DNA of 12,343 bases from an uncultured Campylobacter sp. (GTDB taxonomy: Bacteria > Campylobacterota > Campylobacteria > Campylobacterales > Campylobacteraceae). The notes beneath the pieces are model-generated. The model was not told the origin of the DNA. It saw nothing but the letters and a program-made list of their open reading frames with translations, and made no database searches. Location: positions 1-12,343 of the forward strand of contig CALIWP010000098.1 of NCBI GenBank assembly GCA_938046705.1. The letters run 5' to 3'. This document shows, in pieces, positions 1 to 8,754 of the stretch. The position numbers and the translations under genes are program-made. Every line of letters begins with the position of its first letter. Within the stretch, counting starts at the first letter, position 1.

Positions 1-9
1 AGCATTAGA

Positions 10-15
10 TAAAAT
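10..15 (+). promoter_or_regulatory. possible -10 element for rplY
   Basis: TAAAAT at 10-15 lies 29 bases upstream of the rplY ATG and resembles the epsilonproteobacterial sigma-70 -10 box (TATAAT-like, often without a clear -35). Only nine bases upstream are visible, so neither a -35 nor a periodic AT pattern can be judged. This is a weak candidate. Confidence 0.3.
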
Positions 16-44
16 CAGCACCTATTTTTTATGAAAGGAAAACG

Positions 45-581
45 ATGTTAGAAGGTATCGTTAGAGAGAGTATCGGTAAAAAGGCGTCAAAAGCCTTGAG
101 AAGAGATGGTTATCTAATCGCCAACATTTACGGCAAGGGATTAGAGAACGTGCAGGCCGCTTTTAAAATCAATGATTTTATAAAAGAGGTTCGCAAAAAA
201 GAGAGCCTTGCGTTTGACGTAAAAGTGGGCGGAAAAACCTTGAAAGTCGTAGTAGTCGAATACCAAAAAGACCCTGTGACAAACGCGCTACAACACGTTG
301 ATTTAAAGGTTGCGCTTCCAGGCGTCGTCTCAAAATATATGATCCCGGTTAAACCTTACGGAACTCCGGTCGGTCTAAAAAATAAAGGCGTTTTGATCAT
401 CTCAAAAAGGCGCTTAGCCGTAAAATGCACGGCTGAAAATTTGCCGAATTCATTCGACATAGACGTTAGCGGTCTTGATATAGACAACACCGTCCTGGTA
501 CGCGATATAGCCGTTCCTGCGGGCATCACTATGCTCGATGCTGACCGCGTAGCGGTTCTGGGCGTAATAAAAGCTAAATAA
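45..581 (+). CDS. rplY: 50S ribosomal protein L25 (general stress protein Ctc type)
   Basis: Ribosomal protein of the L25/TL5/Ctc family, which binds 5S rRNA in the large subunit. The 178 residues match the long two-domain form. The N-terminal L25 domain (about 3-90) carries the hallmark [15 protein letters not shown] stretch at 18-32. The C-terminal beta domain (about 95-176) contains the family-typical [17 protein letters not shown] segment. The ATG is supported by AAGGA at 35-39, five bases upstream. The pth start follows 8 bases after the stop, so the two genes are very likely co-transcribed. This pairing is common in bacteria and couples two translation functions. Nothing is missing or broken. 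Confidence 0.95.
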   Translation: MLEGIVRESIGKKASKALRRDGYLIANIYGKGLENVQAAFKINDFIKEVRKKESLAFDVKVGGKTLKVVVVEYQKDPVTNALQHVDLKVALPGVVSKYMIPVKPYGTPVGLKNKGVLIISKRRLAVKCTAENLPNSFDIDVSGLDIDNTVLVRDIAVPAGITMLDADRVAVLGVIKAK

Positions 582-589
582 GGCTAGCC

Positions 590-1153
590 TTGATACTCAT
601 AGTTGGACTGGGAAACCCCGGTCCCGAGTACTCCAAAACAAGACACAACGTCGGCTTTATACTGATAGATAGACTCAAAAACTCAAATTTTACAGACGTA
701 AGCTCGGTCAAATTTCAGGGCGAGCTGTTTAAATTCCAAAATTTACTTTTTCTAAAACCAACGACTTTTATGAACCTAAGCGGACGAAGCGTGAAAGCCG
801 TCGCAGATTTTTACAAGCCTGAGCGTATTATCGTGATTCACGATGACCTTGATCTAAATTTCGGCGTCGTTAAATTTAAAAAGGGCGGCGGAAACGGCGG
901 ACACAACGGCCTAAAGTCAATCGATGCGTTAATGGGAGCAGACTACGAGCGCGTACGTATCGGTATCGGCAGAAGCGCACACAAAGGCGAAAGCGCGGTA
1001 ACCGGCCACGTGCTTGGCGAATTTAACGCAGAGGAAAAAGAGGGGCTGGAAAAAATTTTAGACTACTGTGAAAACGCCCTAAATGAGCTAATAAAAACCG
1101 ACATCGACGCCGTTTCGCAAAAATTCTCAACCAAAAAAGGGATTTTGTGGTAG
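590..1153 (+). CDS. pth: peptidyl-tRNA hydrolase
   Basis: Cleaves the ester bond of peptidyl-tRNAs released by stalled or aborted translation and so recycles tRNA in the cytoplasm. The 187-residue protein shows the Pth fold signatures: [18 protein letters not shown] at 6-23 with Asn9 and the catalytic His19, the MNLSG motif at 61-65 (Asn62), HDDLDL at 84-89 (Asp85), and [12 protein letters not shown] at 99-110 (Asn106). These match E. coli Asn10, His20, Asn68, Asp93 and Asn114. The start is TTG. No in-frame ATG or GTG gives the conserved N-terminus, and AAGG at 580-583, overlapping the rplY stop, sits six bases upstream. A TTG start may keep expression low, but that is inference. Confidence 0.95.
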   Translation: MILIVGLGNPGPEYSKTRHNVGFILIDRLKNSNFTDVSSVKFQGELFKFQNLLFLKPTTFMNLSGRSVKAVADFYKPERIIVIHDDLDLNFGVVKFKKGGGNGGHNGLKSIDALMGADYERVRIGIGRSAHKGESAVTGHVLGEFNAEEKEGLEKILDYCENALNELIKTDIDAVSQKFSTKKGILW

Positions 1154-1485
1154 GAGTAAATTTGGCATTCGCGACTTTTGCGGTTTCTCAAATTTGGCGG
1201 TTTTTAAAAGTGCTCAAAAATCAGTTAAATTTAGAATCCAAATTTAAAACCTTGCTCTTAATTTTCTTTACCGCAAATTTTATAAGTTTGCTTAAAAATT
1301 TTACTAGCAAATTTATAAAATTTACGAACAATGCTATTTTTTTGCGGGCTTGTCTTTTGTCTAGAGTCTTATGTTTATTAAATTTCGCGCGAAAAACAAA
1401 GCTGTTTAAATTTAGTGCTTTTGAGAGCTTCGATCTTGTCCGATGCCCCGCGTACGCAAAATTTGATTTAAAAGGCCATAAATGA
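1147..1485 (+). CDS. doubtful 112-codon ORF filling the pth to permease spacer
   Basis: This ORF fills the 328-base stretch between pth and the next gene. It starts at a GTG overlapping the pth stop and ends in a TGA overlapping the permease ATG. I recognise no family in the product. It is basic and rich in Phe, Leu, Lys and Asn, largely because AAATTT-type words are read as Lys-Phe, Asn-Leu or Asn-Phe. No ribosome binding site convincingly serves the GTG, and the composition is more AT-rich than the flanking genes. The same AAATTT-rich texture also keeps a short frame open in the non-coding spacer upstream of perR, so openness here is weak evidence of coding. The exact butting at both ends is the only argument for a gene. 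I see no terminator or RNA gene in the stretch. Most likely it is untranslated spacer. Confidence 0.2.
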   Translation: MVGVNLAFATFAVSQIWRFLKVLKNQLNLESKFKTLLLIFFTANFISLLKNFTSKFIKFTNNAIFLRACLLSRVLCLLNFARKTKLFKFSAFESFDLVRCPAYAKFDLKGHK

Positions 1486-2543
1486 ACCTTTACGCGCGTT
1501 ACGTCGGCTGGCTTTATTTTAAATATTTCGTGATTATATTCGTCGCGCTCACGCTTTTTTACGTCGGCATCGACATCCTAACTAACCTAAAAGATATGCC
1601 CGCAAGCGCGAACCTAAAGCTGCTTTATTTTGGCCTTACCTCGCTTACGGCGGTAAACTACGTCCTGCCGCTCGCGCTCATTTTTGCGCTCATAACGAGC
1701 AAATTTAGCATGATCCGCAGTAACGAACTCGTGAGCTTTTATGCGCTGGGTATCGATAAAAATCGCCTGATAAAGCCGCCTTTTTACATTGCGCTTGCCA
1801 TCACGCTCATTTACGTCGGGCTAAATTTCACGCCATTTGCCTACGCTTACGAGTATGGGCGAAATATCGTGAAGCTCTCGAATTTATCGCGCACGAGCTC
1901 GGATATTTTCTTAAAATTCGAGGGTAAATTTGTCTACATGGATAGCCTAAATCCTATTAGCGGCGAGGCTAAAGACGTGCGGATATTTGATATAAACGGC
2001 AGCAATCTGCGTAGTGCGACCTTCGGCGAAAGCGGGAGATTTGTGGATGATGCGTGGCTTTTAGAGAACGCTAAAATCGTAAATTTGCCGCAAAATATTA
2101 AGCTCGGCGAAAAAGGACTCGATATCAAAACGCCAAGCGAGCTAAAAACGCTTGAAAATTTTAAACCAAAAACTATAGAAAGCGCGTCGGCGGAGAGCTC
2201 GGCGATCACGATTCCCGATGCGGTGGATTACATTTTGGCGTTTAAGGACGAGGGTGTCGGGCTAAATTCGACCAAAACTACGCTTTATAACCTCGCTTTT
2301 GCGCCTTTTTTTGCGCCGTTTATGGTGCTCATCATTTACTATTTCTTGCCGGTTACCGGACGATTTTTTAATCTCGCCTTAAAAAGCTTTATCTTCACGA
2401 TCGCCTCGCTTTGCGTCTGGGGCGCGCTTTTTGTTATGATGAGGTTTGCTAGAAACGGCGTCGTCTCGCCCGAAGTCGGCGTGCTTTTACCTATTATTTT
2501 ACTCGGTGCTTACGCTTTTTATCTGCGTTTTGGGAGTCGTTAA
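1482..2543 (+). CDS. LptF/LptG (YjgP/YjgQ) family LPS-export permease
   Basis: Inner-membrane permease subunit of the kind that, with LptB and LptC, extracts lipopolysaccharide or lipooligosaccharide from the inner membrane. At 353 residues it has the family architecture: three N-terminal membrane segments (about 12-31, 50-72, 100-120), a large periplasmic beta-rich domain (about 121-265), and three C-terminal segments (about 268-290, 298-319, 331-349). The RSNELVSFYALGID stretch at 79-92, after TM2, is the conserved cytoplasmic coupling region of this family. The ATG has AAAGG at 1471-1475, six bases upstream. The same gene type occupies this place after pth in C. jejuni (Cj0313, from memory). 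Sequence alone does not let me decide between LptF and LptG, so no symbol is given. Confidence 0.88.
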   Translation: MNLYARYVGWLYFKYFVIIFVALTLFYVGIDILTNLKDMPASANLKLLYFGLTSLTAVNYVLPLALIFALITSKFSMIRSNELVSFYALGIDKNRLIKPPFYIALAITLIYVGLNFTPFAYAYEYGRNIVKLSNLSRTSSDIFLKFEGKFVYMDSLNPISGEAKDVRIFDINGSNLRSATFGESGRFVDDAWLLENAKIVNLPQNIKLGEKGLDIKTPSELKTLENFKPKTIESASAESSAITIPDAVDYILAFKDEGVGLNSTKTTLYNLAFAPFFAPFMVLIIYYFLPVTGRFFNLALKSFIFTIASLCVWGALFVMMRFARNGVVSPEVGVLLPIILLGAYAFYLRFGSR

Positions 2544-2564
2544 GAGAGATTTAGGCAAAATTTC

Positions 2565-2572
2565 TGTAAAAT
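2565..2572 (+). promoter_or_regulatory. possible lysA promoter (extended -10)
   Basis: TGTAAAAT at 2565-2572 is a TG-extended -10 box in the short gap between the permease stop (2543) and the lysA ATG (2599). It is preceded by AT-rich DNA without a clear -35, as is usual in Campylobacter. Transcription would start near 2579 and give a leader of about 20 bases that includes AAGG at 2589-2592. It could head the lysA-to-dxs unit, but read-through from upstream is equally possible. Confidence 0.4.
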
Positions 2573-2598
2573 CTAACTATTTTTAAACAAGGTCGGTT

Positions 2599-3840
2599 AT
2601 GGATTTTACGAATTTAGCACAAAAATACGGCACCCCTCTTTACGTTTACGATTTTGACTACATGGCGCACCGCTACGAAGCGCTAAAAAAAGCGTTTCAC
2701 GCTAGAAAATCTCTCGTATGCTACGCCGTTAAGGCAAACTCAAATTTAAGCGTTTTGAAATTTTTAGCCGGGCTTGGAGCCGGGTTTGACTGCGTGAGCG
2801 TGGGCGAAGTTAGGCGCGCGCTGCTAGCGGGAGCTAAAAGCTATCAGATCATCTTAAGCGGCGTGGGCAAGCGCGACGACGAGCTTAAATTTGCGCTGGA
2901 AAATGAAATCTTGATGATAAATTTAGAAAGCGAAGCCGAGATGAACCGCCTGGAGGATATCGCAAAGCAGCTGGGCAAGCCCGCTCGCATCAGCATCCGC
3001 GTAAATCCAGACATCGACGCCAAGACGCACCCCTACATCTCGACCGGACTAAATGAAAATAAATTCGGCGTAGATCTGCAAACGGCCAAAAAAATGTATC
3101 TGCACGCTAAAAACTCGCCGCATCTCGAGCCAGTAGGCATCCACAGCCACATCGGCTCTCAGATAACCGATATCAAGCCCGTTATCGAAGCGGCAAAGAT
3201 CGTGGCAAATTTGACTAGAGAGCTAAAAGCTGCGCAAATCGACATCAAATTTTTTGACGTCGGCGGCGGTATGGGCATCGTTTACGGCGATGAGAGCGAA
3301 CCTGATCTATACGAATACGCGCAGGGCATTTTAGCAAATTTAAGCGGCCTGGACGTCACGGTAGTCTGCGAGCCTGGACGCTTTATCGTCGGCAACGCAG
3401 GATATTTTCTAACTAGCGTGCTTTACGAGAAATTTAATAAAAACAAGCGCTTTATCGTCGTGGACGGCGCGATGAACGACCTTATCAGACCGAGCCTTTA
3501 TCAAGCTAGGCATAAAATTTTCGCTCTTAGCGGCGGCAAGACTCTTTGCGAGTGCAAGACTGAGCAGCTTCGGGAGCTCAAATTTAGCTCTTGCGACGTA
3601 GTCGGGCCGATCTGCGAGAGCGGCGATTTTTTAGCAAAAGACCGAAATTTACCGCCATTAAACCCGGGCGATCTAGTCGTCGTCAAATCAGCCGGTGCAT
3701 ACGGTTTTGCGATGAGTAGCAACTACAACACTCGCGGACGCGCCGCGGAGGTCGCGGTAAAGGGCGGCGAGGACTTTTTGATAAGGCGCCGCGAGAGTTT
3801 TGAGGACGTAGTGGCGCTGGAGCGAGAATTTTTAGGCTAA
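2599..3840 (+). CDS. lysA: diaminopimelate decarboxylase
   Basis: PLP-dependent fold-III enzyme that decarboxylates meso-diaminopimelate to L-lysine, the last step of lysine synthesis and a drain on the peptidoglycan precursor pool. The 413 residues show the PLP lysine in CYAVKANSN (Lys45), HSHIGSQI at 182-189, the phosphate-binding VGGGMG at 221-226, EPGR at 258-261, and the cysteine of GPICESGD (Cys339), the active-site residue supplied across the dimer. AYGFAMSSNYN at 367-377 is the usual C-terminal signature and contains the substrate/PLP tyrosine. AAGG at 2589-2592 lies six bases before the ATG. The pheA start follows 9 bases after the stop, so the two are co-transcribed. The protein is full length with no anomalies. 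Confidence 0.96.
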   Translation: MDFTNLAQKYGTPLYVYDFDYMAHRYEALKKAFHARKSLVCYAVKANSNLSVLKFLAGLGAGFDCVSVGEVRRALLAGAKSYQIILSGVGKRDDELKFALENEILMINLESEAEMNRLEDIAKQLGKPARISIRVNPDIDAKTHPYISTGLNENKFGVDLQTAKKMYLHAKNSPHLEPVGIHSHIGSQITDIKPVIEAAKIVANLTRELKAAQIDIKFFDVGGGMGIVYGDESEPDLYEYAQGILANLSGLDVTVVCEPGRFIVGNAGYFLTSVLYEKFNKNKRFIVVDGAMNDLIRPSLYQARHKIFALSGGKTLCECKTEQLRELKFSSCDVVGPICESGDFLAKDRNLPPLNPGDLVVVKSAGAYGFAMSSNYNTRGRAAEVAVKGGEDFLIRRRESFEDVVALEREFLG

Positions 3841-3849
3841 GGAGCGAAA

Positions 3850-4926
3850 ATGCAAAACATAAACGACCTTAGAAGCGAGATAGATAAGATCGACGACGAG
3901 GTGCTAAAGCGCCTAAACGAACGTATGAATTTCGTGCGAAAGATCGGCGAGCTAAAGCAAACCAGCGGTAGCGCTATCTACCGCCCCGAGCGCGAAAGAG
4001 CGATCCTAAACCGCCTCGAGGGGCAAGAATCCGCATTTTTAAATAAAGCCGCGATCGAGGCGATTTATCTTGAGATTTTTGCCGTCAGTAGAAACCTCGA
4101 GATGCCTGAAAAAGTCGCCTATCTAGGGCCTGAGGGCACCTACACGCACCAAGCCGCCGAGAGTCGTTTCGGCGCGATGAGCGCGTATCTGCCGCTAGCT
4201 AGCATCGAGGCGGTTTTTACGAAACTAAAGCACAAAGAGGCCAAATACGGCGTCGTACCGATAGAAAATAATACAGAAGGCGCGGTAGGCGCCACGCTAG
4301 ACTGCCTCGGGCGGTTTGATAGCGTCAAGGTCGTGGCTGAAATTTACATGGATATCCACCATATTTTTGCGAGCAAGTGCGAAAATTTAAAGGACATCAA
4401 GCGCATCTACTCGCACCCGCAAGGCTACAATCAGTGCCGCAAATTTTTAGACGATCACATGCTTTCAGCCGTCGAGTTTATCCCGGCAAAATCAACCGCG
4501 CAGGCCGCGCAGCTAGCTAGCAGCGAGCCAAATTCAGCCGCCATCTGTTCTAAGATCGCCGCCAAGCTTTACGGCGTGCCGATCTTGTTTGAGACGATCG
4601 AGGATAACGCCGCAAACCGCACGAGATTTTTTATATTAAGCGATTTTAAAAACGAGCGCGCGCAAAGAAATAAAACGTCTATCTTAGCAAAGACCGAGCA
4701 CCGTCCGGGCGGGCTAGTGGAGCTACTTTTGGCATTTAGAGACGAGGGTATAAATATAACCAAACTAGAGAGTCGCCCGATAAAACAGCGCGAATTTAAG
4801 GCGAATTTTTATATAGATTTCGAGGGGCACATCGACGACGACAACGTCCAAAAAGCGATACAAAAAGCGATAAGTTACGGCCACGAGATCGCGTGGCTAG
4901 GAAGCTACGTCGCGTGGGAGGAGTGA
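3850..4926 (+). CDS. pheA: bifunctional chorismate mutase / prephenate dehydratase (P-protein)
   Basis: Converts chorismate to prephenate and then to phenylpyruvate in phenylalanine synthesis. Three domains are visible in 358 residues. The AroQ-type chorismate mutase (about 1-85) has Arg8, Arg25, Lys36, Arg48 and Glu49 at the spacing of E. coli Arg11, Arg28, Lys39, Arg51 and Glu52. The prephenate dehydratase domain (about 88-265) has [13 protein letters not shown] at 91-103, [10 protein letters not shown] at 137-146 and the catalytic NRTRF at 256-260. The C-terminal ACT domain (about 276-356) carries ESRP at 307-310 for phenylalanine feedback. The partner GALV motif reads GGLV at 287-290, a conservative change, so allosteric control is probably retained (inference). 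A strong AAGGAG at 3839-3844, partly within the lysA stop, precedes the ATG. Confidence 0.96.
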   Translation: MQNINDLRSEIDKIDDEVLKRLNERMNFVRKIGELKQTSGSAIYRPERERAILNRLEGQESAFLNKAAIEAIYLEIFAVSRNLEMPEKVAYLGPEGTYTHQAAESRFGAMSAYLPLASIEAVFTKLKHKEAKYGVVPIENNTEGAVGATLDCLGRFDSVKVVAEIYMDIHHIFASKCENLKDIKRIYSHPQGYNQCRKFLDDHMLSAVEFIPAKSTAQAAQLASSEPNSAAICSKIAAKLYGVPILFETIEDNAANRTRFFILSDFKNERAQRNKTSILAKTEHRPGGLVELLLAFRDEGINITKLESRPIKQREFKANFYIDFEGHIDDDNVQKAIQKAISYGHEIAWLGSYVAWEE

Positions 4927-4927
4927 G

Positions 4928-6028
4928 ATGAAATTTAACGAAAATTTGGCAAATTTAGTAAGCTACGAAGCGGGCAAACCTATCGAGCTTGTCGTACGCG
5001 AATACGGCATCGACGCAAAAGACGTCATCAAGCTAGCCAGCAATGAAAACCCATACGGTACGAGCCCTGCGGTAGTAAAAGCAGTCGGCGAGATAGTAAA
5101 TAAAATGCACCTCTACCCCGACGACAGCTACTTTGAGCTAAAGGCTGCGCTAGCTAGTAATTTTGGCGTTAGCGCAAAATCTATCGTAATAGGCTCCGGA
5201 AGCGATCAGATAATAGAATTTGCCGTGCACGCAAAAGCAAACGCAAACAAGGGAATTTTGATTGCAGGCATAACATTTGCTATGTATGAAATTTACGCCA
5301 AAGCAGCGGGTGCAAAGGTTTTTAAAACTGATAGTAAAGAGCACGATCTAGACGAGTTTTTGCAAATTTACAAGGCTAAAAAAGACGAGATCGGAGTAGT
5401 ATTTTTGTGCGTACCGAATAATCCGCTAGGAGGCTGCCTGGATGCTGAAGAAATTTATAAATTTTTAGAGCAGATTGACGCCGATACGCTCGTGGTTATC
5501 GACGGCGCGTATCAGGAGTTTGCTAAATTTAAAGACACGAAAAAAGAGATAAAACCGCGTGAACTCATAGCTAAATTTCCAAACGCGATATATCTGGGCA
5601 CGTTTTCTAAAGCTTACGGCCTTGGCGGTATGCGTGTGGGATACGGCATCGGCGAGCAAAGCGTGATGAACGAGCTGGGAAAACTAAGGGCGCCGTTTAA
5701 CATAACGACGCTTAGCTTAAAAGCGGCCATAGAGGCGCTAAAAGACGAAGAATTTGTAAAAATGACGCTTGAAACAAATTTTGAAGAGATGAAAAAATAT
5801 GAAGATTTTGCCGATCTTCACGGCGTAAAGCATCTACTAAGCTTTACGAATTTTATCGTTTTTGAGTTTGAGCGTCAAAACGCGAGCGAGCTTGCTCAAA
5901 ATCTGTTAAAAAAAGGTATAATTTTACGTGACCTAAAAGGTTACGGATTAAACGCGATTCGCATAACTATCGGGCAACCAAATCAAAACGACGTAGTTTT
6001 AAAACAAATCGAGGGAAATTTAAAGTAA
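4928..6028 (+). CDS. hisC: histidinol-phosphate aminotransferase
   Basis: Fold-I PLP aminotransferase that interconverts imidazole-acetol phosphate and histidinol phosphate in histidine synthesis. Members in this lineage can also act on aromatic keto acids, which would fit its place directly after pheA (inference). The 366 residues show LASNENPYG at 36-44, GSGSDQII at 89-96, the NNPLG motif at 164-168, IDGAY at 191-195, and the PLP lysine in [16 protein letters not shown] (Lys228, with Arg236 for phosphate). The ATG lies one base after the pheA stop, with GGAGGAG just upstream inside the end of pheA, so translation is probably coupled. The other histidine genes are not nearby, so hisC sits outside a his operon. 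Confidence 0.94.
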   Translation: MKFNENLANLVSYEAGKPIELVVREYGIDAKDVIKLASNENPYGTSPAVVKAVGEIVNKMHLYPDDSYFELKAALASNFGVSAKSIVIGSGSDQIIEFAVHAKANANKGILIAGITFAMYEIYAKAAGAKVFKTDSKEHDLDEFLQIYKAKKDEIGVVFLCVPNNPLGGCLDAEEIYKFLEQIDADTLVVIDGAYQEFAKFKDTKKEIKPRELIAKFPNAIYLGTFSKAYGLGGMRVGYGIGEQSVMNELGKLRAPFNITTLSLKAAIEALKDEEFVKMTLETNFEEMKKYEDFADLHGVKHLLSFTNFIVFEFERQNASELAQNLLKKGIILRDLKGYGLNAIRITIGQPNQNDVVLKQIEGNLK

Positions 6029-7723
6029 ATGGATTTCAAAACCGCAATTCAACAAATCGGACAGGTCTATCACAACCTCTCATTAAGACAGCGCCTAGTC
6101 GCCGCGGGCTCGGTCGTGCTCGTGGTCGGTTTTTTAGTGTTTTTGAGCATTCACAAAAGCTCAAACGAAAACTACGACGGCTATAGCGTACTTTTTGAAA
6201 ACACCTCAGCTGCGGACTCTGCGCTGATAATCCAGCAGCTTGAAAAAGATAAGGTAAAGTATAAAATTTTAAACGAGGGCACGATTTTGGTGCCAAACTC
6301 GGACGTTTACCGCGAGAGGATCTCGATCGCGTCGCTTGGGATTTTAAAGGACGGTAAGGTCGGATTTGAGATTTTCGATAAGCAAGAATTCGGCGCAACT
6401 GATGCCGAGCAAAAGGTTAAATTTCAGCGCGCGCTCGAGGGCGAGCTAGCTCGCACGATCGAAAGTCTAGCGCCGATAAATAAAGCCATCGTGCGTATCG
6501 CGATACCGAAAGAAACGATTTTTACCGAGCGAGCCACGCCGCCAAGTGCCTCTATCGTGTTAAATTTGAAAGACGGACAGAGCTTAAATTTAAAACAAAT
6601 TACCGGCATTAAAAATTTAGTCGCTGCAGCGGTGGCAAATTTAAAACCAGAGCAAGTCAAAATCGTGAGCCAGGACGGAGTACCGCTTGGCGAGGAGGAC
6701 GGCGAATACGATAGCGATCAGATTACGCAACAAATCCGCTATAAACGCGACGCCGAGCACAATCTCGAAGAAAAAATCATAAACGTCCTATCGCCTATCG
6801 TGGGCGGCTCGGATAAGGTCGTAGCCAAAGTAACGATAGACTTTGACTTTGCTAGAAAAGATAGCCAAAGCGAGACCTTTGATCCAAACTCTGTAGCTAG
6901 AAGCGAACAAAATGTCGAAGAAAAACGCCAAGGCAGCAAAGAAGCCGAAGTACAAGGCGTGCCTGGGGCCGTGAGCAATATCGGTCCGGTCGAAGGCCTG
7001 CAAGACGGTAAAATGAAAGAGCTGTATTCAAAAAGCTCATCTACGACAAACTATGAAATCTCAAAAAAAGTCGAGCGCGTCAAGGATCAGTTTGCTAAGA
7101 TAAACCGCCTAAGCGCCGCTGTCGTCGTGGATGGAAAATACGAAAATAAAAAAGACGAAAAAGGAAATCCAACTAGCGAAATAGCCTACGTACCGCTTGA
7201 TAAAGAGCAGCTAGCACGTATAGACGCTCTTATTCGCCAGTCTATCGGCTTTGATCCAAACAGAGGTGACGAGGTTACTGTTAGTAACTTTGAGTTCCAG
7301 CGTCAAGACGGACAGACGCCGGCTAGCAAAGTTCAGTCCTTTTTCGAGCTTTACGTAGTGCCGTTTTTACCTATCTTAAAGTATCTTTTTGTAGCGATCT
7401 TACTATATGTATTCTACAAGAAAGTCATTACGCCGTTTATGACCAAAATGCTTGAGGATGTAAAAGAAGAAGAGATCGATCTATCCGAAAATGAGGTTCA
7501 GCTCGAGGATAGCGAAGATACGCTGGAGAAATTTCAAGCAGCTAGGAAAAAGGTTGAGGAGCAGCTGGGTATCGGAGATAACTTTAACGAGGACGACCTG
7601 CGCTACGATGTATTGCTAGAAAAGATGAAACTAGTCGTTCAAGATCGCAGCGAAGAGATAGCCGTATTGCTTCAAGATATGATAAAAAACGATTCTGACT
7701 TTAGCAACCGTAAGGACTTTTAA
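6029..7723 (+). CDS. fliF: flagellar MS-ring protein FliF
   Basis: Forms the MS ring in the inner membrane, the base on which the rotor and export apparatus assemble. The 564 residues have a first membrane segment at about 24-42, a periplasmic YscJ/FliF ring-building region (about 46-225), and the FliF C-region (about 250-425) that includes the conserved GVPGAVSN loop at 310-317. A second membrane segment follows at about 444-464, then an acidic cytoplasmic tail whose last ~40 residues (about 525-563) are where FliG binds in this family. The ATG begins immediately after the hisC stop. GAGGGA at 6011-6016 is rather distant, so re-initiation from hisC may contribute. I see no sigma-54 or sigma-28 promoter upstream, so the gene appears to depend on the operon promoter. 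Confidence 0.96.
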   Translation: MDFKTAIQQIGQVYHNLSLRQRLVAAGSVVLVVGFLVFLSIHKSSNENYDGYSVLFENTSAADSALIIQQLEKDKVKYKILNEGTILVPNSDVYRERISIASLGILKDGKVGFEIFDKQEFGATDAEQKVKFQRALEGELARTIESLAPINKAIVRIAIPKETIFTERATPPSASIVLNLKDGQSLNLKQITGIKNLVAAAVANLKPEQVKIVSQDGVPLGEEDGEYDSDQITQQIRYKRDAEHNLEEKIINVLSPIVGGSDKVVAKVTIDFDFARKDSQSETFDPNSVARSEQNVEEKRQGSKEAEVQGVPGAVSNIGPVEGLQDGKMKELYSKSSSTTNYEISKKVERVKDQFAKINRLSAAVVVDGKYENKKDEKGNPTSEIAYVPLDKEQLARIDALIRQSIGFDPNRGDEVTVSNFEFQRQDGQTPASKVQSFFELYVVPFLPILKYLFVAILLYVFYKKVITPFMTKMLEDVKEEEIDLSENEVQLEDSEDTLEKFQAARKKVEEQLGIGDNFNEDDLRYDVLLEKMKLVVQDRSEEIAVLLQDMIKNDSDFSNRKDF

Positions 7724-8754
7724 TGGCAATAAAGTTAAACGAACAACAAAAGATGATTTACGACGACCTTTCGATGCCCGAAAAGGTCGCTATTTTGCTT
7801 ATTCAGCTAGGTGAGGATGTTACGACGCTACTGTTTTCGCATATGGAGGTTGACGTCATAACCGAAATTTCGCGCTATATAGCTACCGCAAAAAGCACGG
7901 ATAAAAGCGTAGCTGCTGCGGTTTTAGAAGAATTTTACGCTCTCATGCAGTCAAATCAATATATGAGAAGCGGTGGCTTAGAGTATGCGAAAGAAATTTT
8001 ATACCGCACCTTTGGTCCGGAAGCTGCGCAAAAGATACTTGATAAACTCGCAAAAAGCATGGAAAACACAAAGAGCTTCGGCTATCTTACTAAGGTTAAG
8101 CCTCAGCAGCTTGCGGACTTTATCGTTAACGAACACCCGCAGACTATCGCGCTTATTTTGGCGCATATGGATTCAACCAGCGCAGCCGAGACGCTTTCGT
8201 TTTTTAATAACGAGCTTAGAAGCGAGGTCGTCGTGAGAATGGCAAATTTGGGCGACATCAGCCCGTCTATAATCAAACGCGTTTCAACGGTGCTAGAAGG
8301 CAAACTAGAGAGCCTCACGTCCTACAAGGTCGAAGTCGGCGGACCAAGGGCCGTGGCAGAGGTGTTAAACCGCCTCGGTCAAAAAGCGTCAAAAGCTACG
8401 ATCGAATATATCGAGGACGTCGACGACAAGCTCGCTACGACGATCAAAGAGCTTATGTTTACCTTTGAGGATATTAACACCCTCAATCAAGCAGCTATCC
8501 GCGAAATACTTAAAAACGTCGATAAAAAAGACCTTATGATTGCCCTAAAAGGTAGCGGCGACGCATTGAGAGATAAATTTCTCTCCAGTATGTCTCAGCG
8601 CGCCAGCGATTCGTTTAAAGAGGAGATGCAGTTTTTGGGAGCGGTGCGCGTAAAAGACGTCGAAGAGGCGCAGCGCCGCATAGTAGAGCAGGTTCAGGCC
8701 TTAGCGGAAAGCGGGGCGTTCCAAATAGGCGAAAGCGATGAGATGATAGAATGA
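7723..8754 (+). CDS. fliG: flagellar motor switch protein FliG
   Basis: Rotor protein that couples the MS ring to the C-ring and receives torque from the MotA stator. Over 343 residues the three FliG domains are visible: an N-domain (about 15-105) that binds the FliF tail, a middle domain with NEHPQTIALILAHM at 136-149 (the EHPQ motif that contacts FliM), the flexible Gly-Gly linker at 206-207, and a C-domain with MFTFED at 245-250. The C-domain keeps the charged torque helix residues, with Lys242, Arg260, Asp280 and Arg283 as likely equivalents. The start overlaps the fliF stop by one base (TAATG). AAGGA at 7712-7716 sits six bases upstream, so production is matched to FliF. Confidence 0.97.
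   Translation: MAIKLNEQQKMIYDDLSMPEKVAILLIQLGEDVTTLLFSHMEVDVITEISRYIATAKSTDKSVAAAVLEEFYALMQSNQYMRSGGLEYAKEILYRTFGPEAAQKILDKLAKSMENTKSFGYLTKVKPQQLADFIVNEHPQTIALILAHMDSTSAAETLSFFNNELRSEVVVRMANLGDISPSIIKRVSTVLEGKLESLTSYKVEVGGPRAVAEVLNRLGQKASKATIEYIEDVDDKLATTIKELMFTFEDINTLNQAAIREILKNVDKKDLMIALKGSGDALRDKFLSSMSQRASDSFKEEMQFLGAVRVKDVEEAQRRIVEQVQALAESGAFQIGESDEMIE

Noticed and set aside
1273..1291. Weak inverted repeat GCAAA...TTTGC in the same spacer
   Set aside because: It pairs over only about five bases and is AT-rich. It does not form a credible terminator or structured RNA.
1384..1395. Perfect palindrome TTTCGCGCGAAA in the pth-permease spacer
   Set aside because: It is short, has no loop, no T tract, no partner copy in the window and no obvious position-dependent role. 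It is compatible with chance.
7985..8236. 83-codon + strand frame inside fliG
   Set aside because: It lies out of frame within a fully conserved FliG coding region and has no recognisable family or ribosome binding site.
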